Source: an uncultured Blautia sp. (GTDB lineage Bacteria > Bacillota > Clostridia > Lachnospirales > Lachnospiraceae). Taken from it: DNA of 64,000 nucleotides. A model generated the notes under the pieces. The model saw only the letters and a program-made list of their open reading frames with translations. It had not been told where the DNA came from and did no database searches. Of the stretch, positions 15,942 through 25,189 are shown in pieces (position 1 is the first letter of the stretch; the number at the start of each line of letters is the position of its first letter). A program made the translations under genes and the position numbers. The stretch covers positions 1 to 64,000 of the forward strand of contig CALBGI010000024.1 of the NCBI GenBank assembly GCA_937893675.1. Direction: 5' to 3'.

Positions 15942-16865
15942 CTATCTTTCGCCTCTGAGATACCGCTGCACCGCAGTTATGGCATTCGCCCCGTCTGCCG
16001 CCGCAGTCACCACCTGACGGAGCGCTTTTGTGCGGATATCCCCCGCCGCAAAAATCCCCTGTGCAGAAGTCGCACAGTCCTCACCGGCACGGACATAGCC
16101 GTTCTCGTCAAGCTTCGCCAGGCCATGGAGCAGCTCTGTATTGGGCAGGATTCCCACTGCCACAAAAACGCCGTCCACAGAAAGCTCGCGTTCCTCCCCC
16201 CGGCGCACATTTCTTATGGCAAGACCCGTCACCTGCTCCCCTCCCGTGATCTCTGCAGGCACGCAGTCCCACAAAATTTCCACATTGGGACAAGACAGCA
16301 CATGTTCCTGCAGAATCCTGTCGGCCCGCAGTTCCGCCCTTCGGTGCACCAGATATACTTTTTTACAGATTTTTGCCAGAAACAGGGCGTCCTCCACGGC
16401 AGTATTTCCGCCGCCGATCACCGCAACGGTCCTGTCCCTGAAAAATGCGCCGTCACAGGTTGCGCAATAAGAGACCCCCATTCCCGCAAGCTCCTCCTCT
16501 CCGGGGATGCCAAGCTTCCGGTGGGATGCGCCCAGCGCTGCCACGATGGTTCTAGCGCGATATTCCGTCTTCTTTGTGCGGATAACCTTCTCCGCGCCCA
16601 AATCCTCGATTGCCGTGATATTGGCCCGCACAGGTTCCATTCCAAGCTTCTGTGCATGTTTTGCCATGGCCTCGCCCAAATCTGCACCGCTTAAGCCCGG
16701 CAGCCCCGGATAATTATCCACCTCATAGGTATCGTTTACCTGGCCGCCGGGCAGAAAGCCCTTGTCCAGCCACAAAACCCGAAGCCTTGCCCGCGCTGCA
16801 TAAACAGCCGCCGCAATTCCCGCCGGTCCGGCTCCCAGGATCGCTACATCATAAAGCTCTGACAT
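15942..16865 (-). CDS. trxB: Thioredoxin reductase-like NAD(P)H flavoprotein
   Basis: A 307-residue FAD enzyme that passes electrons from NAD(P)H to thioredoxin or a related partner. The FAD-binding motif GAGPAGIAAAVYAAR is at the N terminus, the redox-active CATC is at Cys134/Cys137, and the NAD(P)H-binding GGGNTAVEDALFLA motif follows, with the second flavin motif GIFAAGDI near the C terminus. The start follows TAGGAGGAA. It stands alone, convergent with the DnaA-box region. No thioredoxin gene is adjacent, so the physiological partner is unknown. Its closeness to a peroxide-defence locus 13 kb away is not meaningful by itself. Confidence 0.93.
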   Translation of the reverse strand: MSELYDVAILGAGPAGIAAAVYAARARLRVLWLDKGFLPGGQVNDTYEVDNYPGLPGLSGADLGEAMAKHAQKLGMEPVRANITAIEDLGAEKVIRTKKTEYRARTIVAALGASHRKLGIPGEEELAGMGVSYCATCDGAFFRDRTVAVIGGGNTAVEDALFLAKICKKVYLVHRRAELRADRILQEHVLSCPNVEILWDCVPAEITGGEQVTGLAIRNVRRGEERELSVDGVFVAVGILPNTELLHGLAKLDENGYVRAGEDCATSAQGIFAAGDIRTKALRQVVTAAADGANAITAVQRYLRGER

Positions 16866-16977
16866 TTCTTTTTCCTCCTACACCCTTCTATTACAGGGCA
16901 GATATTTTTTTCATCATAGCATAGAATCCTTTTCTTTCCAATAAGATAGTAAAAATGAATCACCGGAAGGATTTCCC

Positions 16978-18777
16978 ATGAATCTGTCCACATTAAAATC
17001 ACGCCTGCCCCAGAAACACAAACCGCTTTGGGCAGCTCTTTTTTTGTGCTTTGTACTCCTGACCGGCGCAGGAATCGGCTTTCTGGCCAATCATCCTTTC
17101 TCTGAAAATGCAAAATTTGAGCAGTACACAAAGGATCTGTTCCGGCAGGAGGTCGCTTCCAACACCTTGAACCTCCACTATTCTCTGGCCAACCCGGAAA
17201 AACTCGACATTCCTTCCCGGGAGGTCTCGCTGGGAACTGTCGCAACCGATCCCAAGGAAGTCTACAAGCTGTGTGAAACACGGGAAAACCAGCTCAAAGA
17301 CTTTTCCTACAGCAAGCTCTCCCGCGAGAACCAGCTCACCCTTGACATGCTGCTTCTTTATTACCACACACAGCGCTCTCTTGGCGACAATTATCTGTTG
17401 GAAGAGATTCTTGGCCCAAGCCTTGGCATTCAGGCGCAGCTCCCTGTCCTTCTGGCTGAATATGCCTTTTACCGGGACGAGGATATCTCCGATTATCTGA
17501 ATCTCCTCAAAAGCGTTCCGGCTTATTTTGAAAGCATTCTGGAATTTGAAAACCAGAAATCAGAAGCCGGCGTTTTCATGAGCGATGAAACTCTGGAACG
17601 CATCCTTGCCCAGTGTGCAGCTTTTATTGAAAATCCGGATTCCAATTATATGCTGGAAATCTTTTCCCAAAAGCTTTCCGATTACGGCAAATTCTCCGAA
17701 GCGGAACAGAAAAAGCTTAACGCCGTCCACAAGGAGCTCCTCTGTCAGGAGGTTCTTCCTGCCTATCAAAATCTGATCGACGGGCTCTGCGCTCTTCGCG
17801 GCACCGGAAAAAGCAGCCGCGGGCTTGCAGGCTTTCCCGGTGGAAAAGAATATTATCTCTACCTCATACAAAGCCAGACCGGTGTCTATCAGCCCCTGGC
17901 CCGCATTGAAAAACGGCTGGCTTCCCAGCTTCTGAAGGATATGAAGGAAATTCAGCTGATGCTGCGGGAACAGGGCTCTCTGGCATCCAAGGTAAACGGC
18001 AGCGTAGATTTGCCGGACATGGAGCCTGACCAGGTCATGGAAGCCCTCCGGGAACAGATGAAGGCTGATTTCCCGGAGCTTTCCGATGTTTCCTATGAAA
18101 TCCGCTCTGTGCATCCTTCTATGGAAGATTTTCTCAGTCCTGCCTTTTACCTGACACCGCCTCTGGATACCCAAAGCCCCAATGTGATCTACATAAACCG
18201 CGGGCAAAATCCATCCAATCTGGAGCTTTTTACCACGCTTGCTCACGAGGGATTTCCGGGGCATTTGTACCAGACGGTTTCCTTTGGCCGCAAAAACCCT
18301 TCTCACATCCGTTATCTCATGGATTCCAGCGGCTATGTGGAGGGGTGGGCCACCTACATTGAGTCCTTTGCCTACGGCTACGCAGCCGCTTTTCTCGAAG
18401 ATGAAGCCGCTGTCGATGTAGCCCGTCTGGCCTGGCTGAACCGCAGCGTAAATCTCTGCCTTTTCTCGCTTCTTGACATCGGCATTCATTATCACGGCTG
18501 GGATTTAGGCGAAACCACGCAGTTTCTTCGTACCTTTGGCATCACAGAGCTTTCCGCTGTCGGGGAAATTTTCCAGTATATTGTGGAAACCCCTGCCAAC
18601 TACCTGAAATATTACCTTGGATATCTGAATTTCCTGGATTTGCGCACAGCCTGCCAGAAACGCCTGGGGGAAGATTTTGACATGGTAAAATTTCACGAAA
18701 GTGTTCTTGCCATCGGTCCCGTCCAGTTCCCTGTGCTGGAAAAATACCTGCTCCAATCTCTTCCCCGCAATTCATAG
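16978..18777 (+). CDS. DUF885-family membrane-anchored metallopeptidase-like protein
   Basis: A 599-residue protein with an N-terminal signal anchor (about residues 17-37, LWAALFLCFVLLTGAGIGFLA), so the body is outside the membrane. The AHEGFPGHLYQ motif at residue 423 is the HExxPGH signature of DUF885, a family related to thermolysin-like peptidases. A glutamate in the GYVEGWATYIE helix would be the third metal ligand. The start is the first ATG after GGAAGG. It probably has peptidase activity on extracellular peptides, but the substrate is unknown. It is divergent from trxB. Confidence 0.88.
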   Translation: MNLSTLKSRLPQKHKPLWAALFLCFVLLTGAGIGFLANHPFSENAKFEQYTKDLFRQEVASNTLNLHYSLANPEKLDIPSREVSLGTVATDPKEVYKLCETRENQLKDFSYSKLSRENQLTLDMLLLYYHTQRSLGDNYLLEEILGPSLGIQAQLPVLLAEYAFYRDEDISDYLNLLKSVPAYFESILEFENQKSEAGVFMSDETLERILAQCAAFIENPDSNYMLEIFSQKLSDYGKFSEAEQKKLNAVHKELLCQEVLPAYQNLIDGLCALRGTGKSSRGLAGFPGGKEYYLYLIQSQTGVYQPLARIEKRLASQLLKDMKEIQLMLREQGSLASKVNGSVDLPDMEPDQVMEALREQMKADFPELSDVSYEIRSVHPSMEDFLSPAFYLTPPLDTQSPNVIYINRGQNPSNLELFTTLAHEGFPGHLYQTVSFGRKNPSHIRYLMDSSGYVEGWATYIESFAYGYAAAFLEDEAAVDVARLAWLNRSVNLCLFSLLDIGIHYHGWDLGETTQFLRTFGITELSAVGEIFQYIVETPANYLKYYLGYLNFLDLRTACQKRLGEDFDMVKFHESVLAIGPVQFPVLEKYLLQSLPRNS

Positions 18778-18804
18778 GCTGAGGCAGACTTTCTCTTTTT
18801 GGTC

Positions 18805-18833
18805 TTTCACTTTCAGAAAAAAATTGCTATAAT
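18805..18833 (+). promoter_or_regulatory. Promoter of the CapA-like gene
   Basis: TTTCAC (18805-18810), a 17-bp spacer and a perfect TATAAT (18828-18833) precede the CapA-like gene. Directly after the -10, GATGC and GCATC arms (about 18840-18853) would give a hairpin at the very 5' end of the transcript. Confidence 0.6.
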
Positions 18834-18929
18834 AAAAAAAGATGCTAGGCATCTTTGCCCTTAACATCTATAAAACTTGAAAATCACGATATTCTGCAAA
18901 ATACCCGGAGTATATATTGAGGTAATCTT

Positions 18930-20339
18930 ATGAAAAAAAACGAAAATATCCCTTTGAATTATAAAGAACGCAGCCATTCCCGCATCAGCCTGATCAGCTC
19001 TGTGGCCGTTCTGCTTCTTCTCTTTGCCGTCTTCTATCAGCTGGATTACCACCTGATACAAAAGCCCGCAAAAGAAGAGGCCCGGCGCATAGAGGAAGAA
19101 AAGAAGCAGGTGGAGGAAAAGGCCCAGGCTCCTGAAATCTCCACCGTATCCGTAGTAGCCGTCGGTGATAACTTCTATCAGCAGAACCTTACCGATTCCG
19201 GCTACAGCGAATCCGGCACCTGGAATTACGACCATGTATACGCACAGGTAAAAGACGAAATTCAGGCGGCAGATCTGGCCATCGTTCAGCAGGAAACCAT
19301 CTTTGCCCCCACCCATGACGCTGTTGTGGGCTATGCCCCCGCCTATGCCGCACCCACAGAGGTGGCAGACGCGCTTATCACCGCGGGCTTTGATGTGGTA
19401 GAAGCAGCCATGAACCACGCAGATGACTATGGGCTTGACTACATCACAAAAACACTGGAATTCTGGAGAAACAAATATCCGCAGGTTCCTCTCCTTGGTA
19501 TTCATGATACCCAGGCAGATGCGGATTCTATCCGTGTTATTGAAAAAAACGGCATCCGTATCGCTCTTCTCAACTACACCTACGGCACCAACAACACCGT
19601 CCCGGACGGGGAATCGTACCGTGTAGACCTGCTGGAAAAGGAACGGGTTGCCGCAGATATTGCCAAGGCAAAGGAAAGCAGCGACTGTATCATCCTCACG
19701 GTTCACTGGGGCGATATGGACGCAACGGTACCGACGGAATATCAAAAGCAGTGGGCCTCCTTCTTCCTGGAGCAGGGCGTTGACGTAGTTCTCGGCGGCA
19801 ATCCCCAGGTTCTCCAGCCCTACGGAACCCTCTCCGATGACCAGGGCAATGAGATGCTCCTTTATTACTCTCTTGGCAACTTTGCCAGCGCACAGGAGTA
19901 TACGCCAAACCTGCTGGGCGGCATGGCACGTTTCCAGATCCAAAAAACCGTCAAAGACGGCGAAACCACTGTGGAGATCCTCGATCCCACCCTGGATCCT
20001 CTGGTCATGCACTACGATTATGAAACAGGCGAATATGCCACCTACATGATGGCGGATTATACCGAGGAACTGGCCGCTTCCCACAGCATGCGGGATATTG
20101 AGGGCGAGTCCTTCTCCCTGGCAAGGCTTCAGAAGGATTATGAGGATATCCTCTCTCAGAATGTCAAACCCTCCACATCTACCAACCTTCTCTCTGCGAC
20201 CTTTGACGCGGAGGGAAATATGCTGGATGCGGGCGGAAATGATATCTCGGAAGAGGGCAATACAGACGGCACAGAGGAAAACCCGGAAGAATATTCCGGA
20301 GACGAATATAGCGATGATTCCGAGGAATACTACGAATAA
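18930..20339 (+). CDS. CapA/PGA_cap family surface metallophosphoesterase-like protein
   Basis: A 469-residue protein with one N-terminal transmembrane anchor (about residues 22-40) and then a charged coiled stretch. From residue 72 it has the CapA fold: VVAVGDNF, the acidic loop DLAIVQQETIF, AAMNHADDYG, and HWG followed by VDVVLGGNPQVLQP, which line the metal site. CapA of Bacillus functions in poly-gamma-glutamate export, but many clostridial homologues stand alone and have unknown roles. No capB or capC genes lie nearby. The C terminus is a very acidic low-complexity tail (EENPEEYSGDEYSDD), suggestive of a surface-exposed end. Confidence 0.85.
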   Translation: MKKNENIPLNYKERSHSRISLISSVAVLLLLFAVFYQLDYHLIQKPAKEEARRIEEEKKQVEEKAQAPEISTVSVVAVGDNFYQQNLTDSGYSESGTWNYDHVYAQVKDEIQAADLAIVQQETIFAPTHDAVVGYAPAYAAPTEVADALITAGFDVVEAAMNHADDYGLDYITKTLEFWRNKYPQVPLLGIHDTQADADSIRVIEKNGIRIALLNYTYGTNNTVPDGESYRVDLLEKERVAADIAKAKESSDCIILTVHWGDMDATVPTEYQKQWASFFLEQGVDVVLGGNPQVLQPYGTLSDDQGNEMLLYYSLGNFASAQEYTPNLLGGMARFQIQKTVKDGETTVEILDPTLDPLVMHYDYETGEYATYMMADYTEELAASHSMRDIEGESFSLARLQKDYEDILSQNVKPSTSTNLLSATFDAEGNMLDAGGNDISEEGNTDGTEENPEEYSGDEYSDDSEEYYE

Positions 20340-20350
20340 AACAAGAAAAC

Positions 20351-20399
20351 ACCCGGTCAGAGGCTTGGATTTTGCCATAGCCTCTCCCGGGTATTTTTT
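20351..20399. terminator. Bidirectional terminator between the CapA-like gene and tatD
   Basis: ACCCGG (20351-20356) pairs with CCGGGT (20387-20392), and AGAGGCT pairs with AGCCTCT inside it. TATTTTTTA follows on the plus strand, and GGGTGTTTTCTTG lies on the minus strand side. It serves two convergent genes. Confidence 0.85.
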
Positions 20400-20411
20400 A
20401 TATCCATTTGT

Positions 20412-21185
20412 CTAAATTTTCAACAATCTCCTCGCATTCTCCTCTGTCACTGCTATTACCTCTTCTGCGCACACTCCCTTGATCTGCGCAATGGCCTCCG
20501 CCACATAAGGAAGATTCAGGGAAGAATTGCGTTTTCCCCGGTTTGGCTCCGGCGAAAGATACGGGCAGTCTGTCTCCAGCACCAGCTGAGAAAGAGGCGC
20601 ATACTCCACCACTTCCTTGAGCTTCCGGGCATTTTTGAAGGTAACCACGCCTCCGATGCCCAGATACAGCCCCATGTTCAGATATTCCCGGGCAATTTCC
20701 TTTCCATAGGAAAAGCAGTGGATAATTCCGCCGTACATGCCGCCGCGCACAAACTCCCGAACCACAGTAAGGGTATCCTCCGCCGCGTCCCGGCTGTGCA
20801 CTATGAAGGGAAGCTTCTCCTCCCGGGCAATGGCAAGCTGCACGCGAAACATCTCCTGCTGCCGCAGGTGCTCTTCCTTTTCCTTGTGCCAATAGTAATC
20901 CAACCCGATTTCTCCGATGGCGACCGCCTTTTCATGGCGGGAAAGCCTGCGGATCTCTTCCAGGGTCTGTGCTGTCATCTTGTCTGCGTCATCCGGGTGC
21001 ACTCCAATGGCTCCGTACACAAACGGATATTTCTCCATGAGCTCTGCGGTCCGCAAAAGACCGTCAGCGGAAGCGCAGGCATTTACAATACAGCCAACAC
21101 CGTTCTCCTTCATGGATGCCAGAAGCGTCTCCCTGTCGCCGTCAAAGGCCTCGTCATCATAATGGGCATGTGTATCAAAAATCAT
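20412..21185 (-). CDS. tatD: TatD-family metal-dependent hydrolase (DNase)
   Basis: A 257-residue TIM-barrel hydrolase. The start is the ATG at 21185 (MIFDTHAHYDD), with AAGGAGAAAGG upstream; an earlier frame start at 21296 runs into mog. The DTHAHYDD motif, the GEIGLDYYW motif with the catalytic glutamate, the PFIVHSRDA histidine and the LVLETDCPYLSP motif give the full metal site. TatD proteins have 3'-5' exonuclease or phosphodiester hydrolase activity. It is the last gene of an operon with moaC and mog. That pairing is probably positional and not a molybdenum role. Confidence 0.93.
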   Translation of the reverse strand: MIFDTHAHYDDEAFDGDRETLLASMKENGVGCIVNACASADGLLRTAELMEKYPFVYGAIGVHPDDADKMTAQTLEEIRRLSRHEKAVAIGEIGLDYYWHKEKEEHLRQQEMFRVQLAIAREEKLPFIVHSRDAAEDTLTVVREFVRGGMYGGIIHCFSYGKEIAREYLNMGLYLGIGGVVTFKNARKLKEVVEYAPLSQLVLETDCPYLSPEPNRGKRNSSLNLPYVAEAIAQIKGVCAEEVIAVTEENARRLLKI

Positions 21186-21243
21186 AACCTTTCTCCTTGT
21201 CTGCATTCTGGTTCTGCGGGGCACAGCGGCAGGATCGCCTGCT

Positions 21244-21732
21244 TTACCGCGCGCAGTTTCCTGCCTCTCCGGTAAGGATCTCGATTCCGTGTCCAAGCGC
21301 GTCTATAATGTAGGAAAGGCTCTCCTTCACGGCCTTGGGGCTTCCCGGCAGGTTGATGATCAACGTTTGTTTCCGTATTCCCGCAGCGGCACGGCTCAGC
21401 ATGGCTCTTTTGGTGATGGTCATGCTGTAAGCCCGCATAGCCTCCGGAATCCCGGGCACACGGCGCTCCACAATATCCTCTGTCGCCTCCGGCATCACAT
21501 CTCTTGGCGAAAAACCAGTTCCTCCGGTGGTAAGAATCAGCTCTGCCAGATTTTTGTCCGCAAGTTCTGCCATGCGTGCAGCCAGCACTTCCCGTTCATC
21601 CGGCAAAATATCCATGGAAACTACCCGATACCCTGCCGCCTCCACGATTTCTTTCACAGCCGGGCCGCTTAAATCCTCCCGCTCTCCCCGGTATCCTGTA
21701 TCACTGGACGTAATGATCGCAACTCGCTTCAT
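21244..21732 (-). CDS. mog: MogA/MoaB-family molybdopterin adenylyltransferase
   Basis: A 162-residue protein that adenylates molybdopterin before metal insertion. The start follows GAGGAGGAA. It has the TTGGTGFSPRDVMPEAT signature with the conserved aspartate and glutamate, and the INLPGSPKAVKESL motif near the C terminus. It lies 14 bp after moaC and shares its promoter. Only these two cofactor genes are in the window, so moaA, moeA and the rest must be elsewhere. Whether it is MogA or MoaB in function cannot be told from motifs. Confidence 0.92.
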   Translation of the reverse strand: MKRVAIITSSDTGYRGEREDLSGPAVKEIVEAAGYRVVSMDILPDEREVLAARMAELADKNLAELILTTGGTGFSPRDVMPEATEDIVERRVPGIPEAMRAYSMTITKRAMLSRAAAGIRKQTLIINLPGSPKAVKESLSYIIDALGHGIEILTGEAGNCAR

Positions 21733-21746
21733 TTCGCATTCCTCCT

Positions 21747-22235
21747 CTATATGCTCTCCTCAAAACGAAAATCTCCGCTCTTTCCCCCCGTCTTTTCCAC
21801 CAGATGCACATCACTGATGACCATGTGCTTGTCAATCGCCTTGCACATATCATAAATGGTCAAAAGCGCGATTTGAACGCCGTTTATAGCCTCCATTTCC
21901 ACACCGGTCTTCCCTTCGCATTTCACTGTGCACCAGGCGCGGATCCTCCCTTTTTCTTTTTCCAGCTCAAAATCCACAGTACATTTCTGAATGAACAGTG
22001 GATGACACAGCGGAACCAGCTCAGAGGTTTTTTTCACTCCCATGATCCCGGCCACCCGGGCCACGCCCAGAACATCGCCTTTTTTTACATTTCCCTCCGA
22101 AACCGCAGTCAGTATCTCCTGTCCTGCCTCGATCACTCCGGTGGCTGTAGCGGTCCGGAACGTGGGCGCCTTCCCCGAAACATCCACCATCACTGCATTT
22201 CCCTTTTCGTCGAAATGGCTAAAGCCTTCATTCAT
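21747..22235 (-). CDS. moaC: Cyclic pyranopterin monophosphate synthase
   Basis: A 162-residue enzyme that rearranges the 3',8-cyclo-GTP product of MoaA into cyclic pyranopterin. The start follows AAAGGAGGGG. The motifs VDVSGKAPTFRTATATG, the KKTSELVPLCHPL histidine block, GVEMEAINGVQ and the lysine/aspartate region DMCKAIDKHM are all intact. It is the first gene of moaC-mog-tatD. The promoter overlaps the terminator of the neighbouring ATPase gene. Confidence 0.95.
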   Translation of the reverse strand: MNEGFSHFDEKGNAVMVDVSGKAPTFRTATATGVIEAGQEILTAVSEGNVKKGDVLGVARVAGIMGVKKTSELVPLCHPLFIQKCTVDFELEKEKGRIRAWCTVKCEGKTGVEMEAINGVQIALLTIYDMCKAIDKHMVISDVHLVEKTGGKSGDFRFEESI

Positions 22236-22261
22236 GGCTTTTCCCCTCCTTTACTTTTTAT

Positions 22262-22290
22262 AGTATAGAAAAATCCCCCGCTGCCGTCAA
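22262..22290 (-). promoter_or_regulatory. Promoter of moaC-mog-tatD
   Basis: On the minus strand TTGACG (22285-22290), a 17-bp spacer and TATACT (22262-22267). The whole -35 and spacer fall inside the terminator hairpin of the upstream P-type ATPase gene. Confidence 0.75.
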
Positions 22291-22304
22291 GCATACGGGG
22301 GAAA
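22269..22304 (-). terminator. Terminator of the P-type ATPase gene
   Basis: CCCCCG pairs with CGGGGG around a 15-base loop on the minus strand, followed by ATTTTT. It overlaps the moaC promoter, so termination and initiation share the same DNA. Confidence 0.75.
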
Positions 22305-22336
22305 TCTCCTGGCCCAGACAAAAGCCGTCTTTATTC

Positions 22337-24940
22337 TTATTTCCTATGCATAACCCATTTCAGAAGCTGCACGATCACCATACTGCCAAATGCAAGACCG
22401 TACACTGTGAAAAGCTGCACCAGAGTAAGGGTCTGTACTGCAAACATGCCGTGAAGCGCAGGAATGGTAAGGACTGCTGTCAGCAGCACGAAGCCTGCCA
22501 AAAAGGCCATCTGCATATATTTGTTGTTAAAGAAGCGTTTGGTAAACAGAACCGGAGCTTTTCCTTTACAGCTGTAGCCATGGAACAGTCTGGAAAGACA
22601 CAAAACGCCAAAGGCCATAGTGCTTGCCAGCTTCGCATTTCCGCCCTGGTAGCCCACAAAGAACGCACCCAACGTCACAAGACCGATCACTGCGCCTTCC
22701 ATTCCCACTCTGCCAAGGAAGGTTTTGGTAAGGATGGACTCGTTCATGGGACGGGGTTTCTCTTTCATCACTTCATGCTTGTGGGGCTCCAAACCAAGGG
22801 CGATCGCCGGAAGGCTGTCTGTCAAAAGGTTGATAAACAAAAGGTGTACCGGCGCAAAGGGAACCGGCAGGCTCATGAGAGACGCCAGCAGCACGACCAG
22901 GATTCCCGCAAAGTTTCCGGACAGCAGGAACTGGATCGAACGCTTGATGTTGGCATACACATTTCTTCCGTTTTCCACGGCCTTGACGATCGTGGCAAAA
23001 TTGTCATCCGTAAGGATCATGGAGGAAGCATCCTTGGAAACTTCCGTTCCTGTAATTCCCATGGCAACGCCGATGTCCGCCTGTTTCAGGGCCGGCGCAT
23101 CGTTCACACCGTCGCCTGTCATGGAAACAATATTTCCTTTTTCCTGCCATGCACGCACGATGCGGATTTTGTGCTCCGGTGATACACGGGCATACACGGA
23201 AATATGTTCTACAAAATCCTTCAGCTCTTCGTCAGAAAGCTTCTCGATCTCTGCGCCCTCGCAGGCCTCGGAGTCATCCTTCAAGATACCGATACGTTTG
23301 GCGATGGCTGCCGCAGTTACCTTGTGGTCGCCGGTGATCATGATCGGCTTGATTCCAGCGGAAATGCAGTCTGCAACAGCGGCGGCACTCTCTTCTCTGG
23401 GCGGATCCATCATTGCAATGAGTCCGAGGAAGATCAATTCCTGCTCATCCGAAAGCGTCAGCTCCTTTTCTTCCTGGAATTTCCGGTACGCAACGCCCAG
23501 GACACGCAGGCCCTGTCTGGAATAATCCTCATTGGCCTTTTCCACAGCCGCCTTGTCCTGTGCTGTCATTGGCTCAATCTTTCCGTTTTTCTGAATATAG
23601 GAGGCACGTCCCAGAATCACGTCGGTGGCGCCCTTCGTGATCATCGTACATCCGTCCTTCAGGTTATGAAGGGTGGACATGAGCTTTCTGTCACTGTCAA
23701 AAGGAATCTCGCTGATACGCGGATATGCGCCCCGCACCCGCTGCGCCGGCACGCCCACCTTATCGCCCAGATTGATCAGGGCTGTCTCTGTTGGATCGCC
23801 GATTTCCTGCCCGTCAATATTGGTAGAATCATTACAGAGAATGCTCAGACGCAGCATCTGTTTGTGCAGCGCATTCTGCGCGTCAATTTTGTCCGCCGGG
23901 ATGTCCTGACCATCCAGGAAATAATGTTCCACGGTCATCTTGTTCTGCGTCAAGGTTCCTGTCTTGTCCGAACAGATAATAGATACGCTTCCCAGGCCCT
24001 CCACAGCCTGAAGCTTGCGGATAATGGCTCCTTCCTTCGCCATCTTCTGCGTACCGAAAGCAAGCACAATGGTCACAATGGAACTCAACGCCTCAGGAAT
24101 TGCCGCTACTGCCAGCGCTACCGCAAAAAGGAATGCATCCGCCACCTGTCCACCTTTTACAACCTGCAGGCCAAACAGAACCGCACAGAGCGCAAGGATC
24201 ATAACAGAAAGCTTCTGGCCGAATTTGTCCAGATTCACCTGCAGAGGCGTTTTTTTCTCCGAGGTATTTTTCAGAAGTCCGGCAATCTTGCCCACCTCTG
24301 TGTTCATTCCGATATCTGTCACCAGATAAGTACCTCGCCCATAGGTGACAAAGCTGCCGGAATATACCATGTTTTTTCTGTCGCCCAGGGGAAGCTCTCC
24401 CTCCAGAGCGCCGGTAATCTTGTCCACGCCAAGACTTTCGCCGGTGAGGGCACTCTCATCCACCTTGAGGCTTGCGCTCTCAATGAGACGTCCGTCTGCA
24501 GGCACAAAGTCTCCGGCTTCCAGATGTACCTCATCTCCTACCGTGACCTCGCGGCCCGGGATCTCCACCACAACGCCGCCTCGCAAAACCTTGGCATTCG
24601 GTGAAGAAAGCGCTTTCAAACTGTTCAGGGAATGCTCGGCCTTGATCGTCTGCACCGTTCCCAGAATGGCATTCATGGTAATGACCACAAGAATTACAAT
24701 CGCACTTTCCTTTTCCCCGAGGAAAAAGGATACTGCTGCCGCACAAATCAAAATAATAACCAGGAAATCCTTAAACTGCTCCAGAAAAATCTGAAAAACC
24801 GTTTTCTTTTTGCCCTCTGCCAGCTCGTTGAAGCCATACTTTTCCTGGTTGGCTTTTACCTGAGCCTCGCTTAATGGCTGCCCATCCGGGTGCAGCGCTT
24901 TTGCCGCTTCTTCTGCGCTTTGGTTGTAATACGCTTTCAT
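22337..24940 (-). CDS. P-type (P2A, SERCA-like) cation ATPase, probable Mn2+/Ca2+ exporter
   Basis: An 867-residue pump. The actuator motif TGES, the phosphorylation motif DKTGTLTQNKMTV and the hinge MTGDGVNDAPALKQADIGVAMG are intact. The M4 helix reads AVAAIPEALSSIVTIVLAFG, where SERCA pumps read PEGL. The C-terminal cation ATPase domain with six helices is present. Calcium is the usual family annotation, but the leader is a yybP-ykoY (Mn2+) riboswitch, which argues for Mn2+ export under manganese excess, as shown for related riboswitch-controlled P-type ATPases. The ion choice is an inference from regulation. Confidence 0.92.
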   Translation of the reverse strand: MKAYYNQSAEEAAKALHPDGQPLSEAQVKANQEKYGFNELAEGKKKTVFQIFLEQFKDFLVIILICAAAVSFFLGEKESAIVILVVITMNAILGTVQTIKAEHSLNSLKALSSPNAKVLRGGVVVEIPGREVTVGDEVHLEAGDFVPADGRLIESASLKVDESALTGESLGVDKITGALEGELPLGDRKNMVYSGSFVTYGRGTYLVTDIGMNTEVGKIAGLLKNTSEKKTPLQVNLDKFGQKLSVMILALCAVLFGLQVVKGGQVADAFLFAVALAVAAIPEALSSIVTIVLAFGTQKMAKEGAIIRKLQAVEGLGSVSIICSDKTGTLTQNKMTVEHYFLDGQDIPADKIDAQNALHKQMLRLSILCNDSTNIDGQEIGDPTETALINLGDKVGVPAQRVRGAYPRISEIPFDSDRKLMSTLHNLKDGCTMITKGATDVILGRASYIQKNGKIEPMTAQDKAAVEKANEDYSRQGLRVLGVAYRKFQEEKELTLSDEQELIFLGLIAMMDPPREESAAAVADCISAGIKPIMITGDHKVTAAAIAKRIGILKDDSEACEGAEIEKLSDEELKDFVEHISVYARVSPEHKIRIVRAWQEKGNIVSMTGDGVNDAPALKQADIGVAMGITGTEVSKDASSMILTDDNFATIVKAVENGRNVYANIKRSIQFLLSGNFAGILVVLLASLMSLPVPFAPVHLLFINLLTDSLPAIALGLEPHKHEVMKEKPRPMNESILTKTFLGRVGMEGAVIGLVTLGAFFVGYQGGNAKLASTMAFGVLCLSRLFHGYSCKGKAPVLFTKRFFNNKYMQMAFLAGFVLLTAVLTIPALHGMFAVQTLTLVQLFTVYGLAFGSMVIVQLLKWVMHRK

Positions 24941-25010
24941 AAAACCGCTTCCTTTCTTTGTCTGTCTTTATTTTCTGCTGCTTCTGCTTTTGTATACCTC
25001 TGTTGCAGGC

Positions 25011-25146
25011 AATAAAAAGAGACCTTTATTGCGCCATATACAAAAGCTGCAATAAAAGTCTCGCTGTTTCATTACGATACGGACAGACAAATCTGTCGTA
25101 CTGACGACATCGCAAACACATCACGTGCCAGCTACTCCCTCTTATT
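25011..25146 (-). promoter_or_regulatory. yybP-ykoY (Mn2+) riboswitch with terminator
   Basis: Read on the minus strand from 25146, the leader has AAGAGGGAGTAGC, then CGTCAGTACG, and closes with AGCGAGAC at 25058-25065. These are the conserved L1, L3 and closing elements of the manganese riboswitch. It runs directly into a 14-bp terminator stem (GAGACTTTTATTGC with GCAATAAAGGTCTC) followed by TTTTT. The 5' arm of the terminator overlaps the riboswitch's closing strand, so ligand binding would free the downstream gene. Confidence 0.85.
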
Positions 25147-25152
25147 TCCTCC

Positions 25153-25182
25153 ATTATAGTCTTCTGCCCTTACATTTTGCAA
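25153..25182 (-). promoter_or_regulatory. Promoter of the riboswitch-controlled ATPase
   Basis: TTGCAA (25177-25182), an 18-bp spacer and TATAAT (25153-25158) on the minus strand place transcription start a few bases before the riboswitch. The promoter lies almost directly behind the stop of the upstream ECF gene. Confidence 0.75.
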
Positions 25183-25189
25183 GAAGAAT

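Noticed and set aside
18861..20378. A 505-codon minus-strand frame over the CapA-like gene
   Set aside because: Antisense shadow of a real gene with promoter, start and terminator; no motifs of its own.
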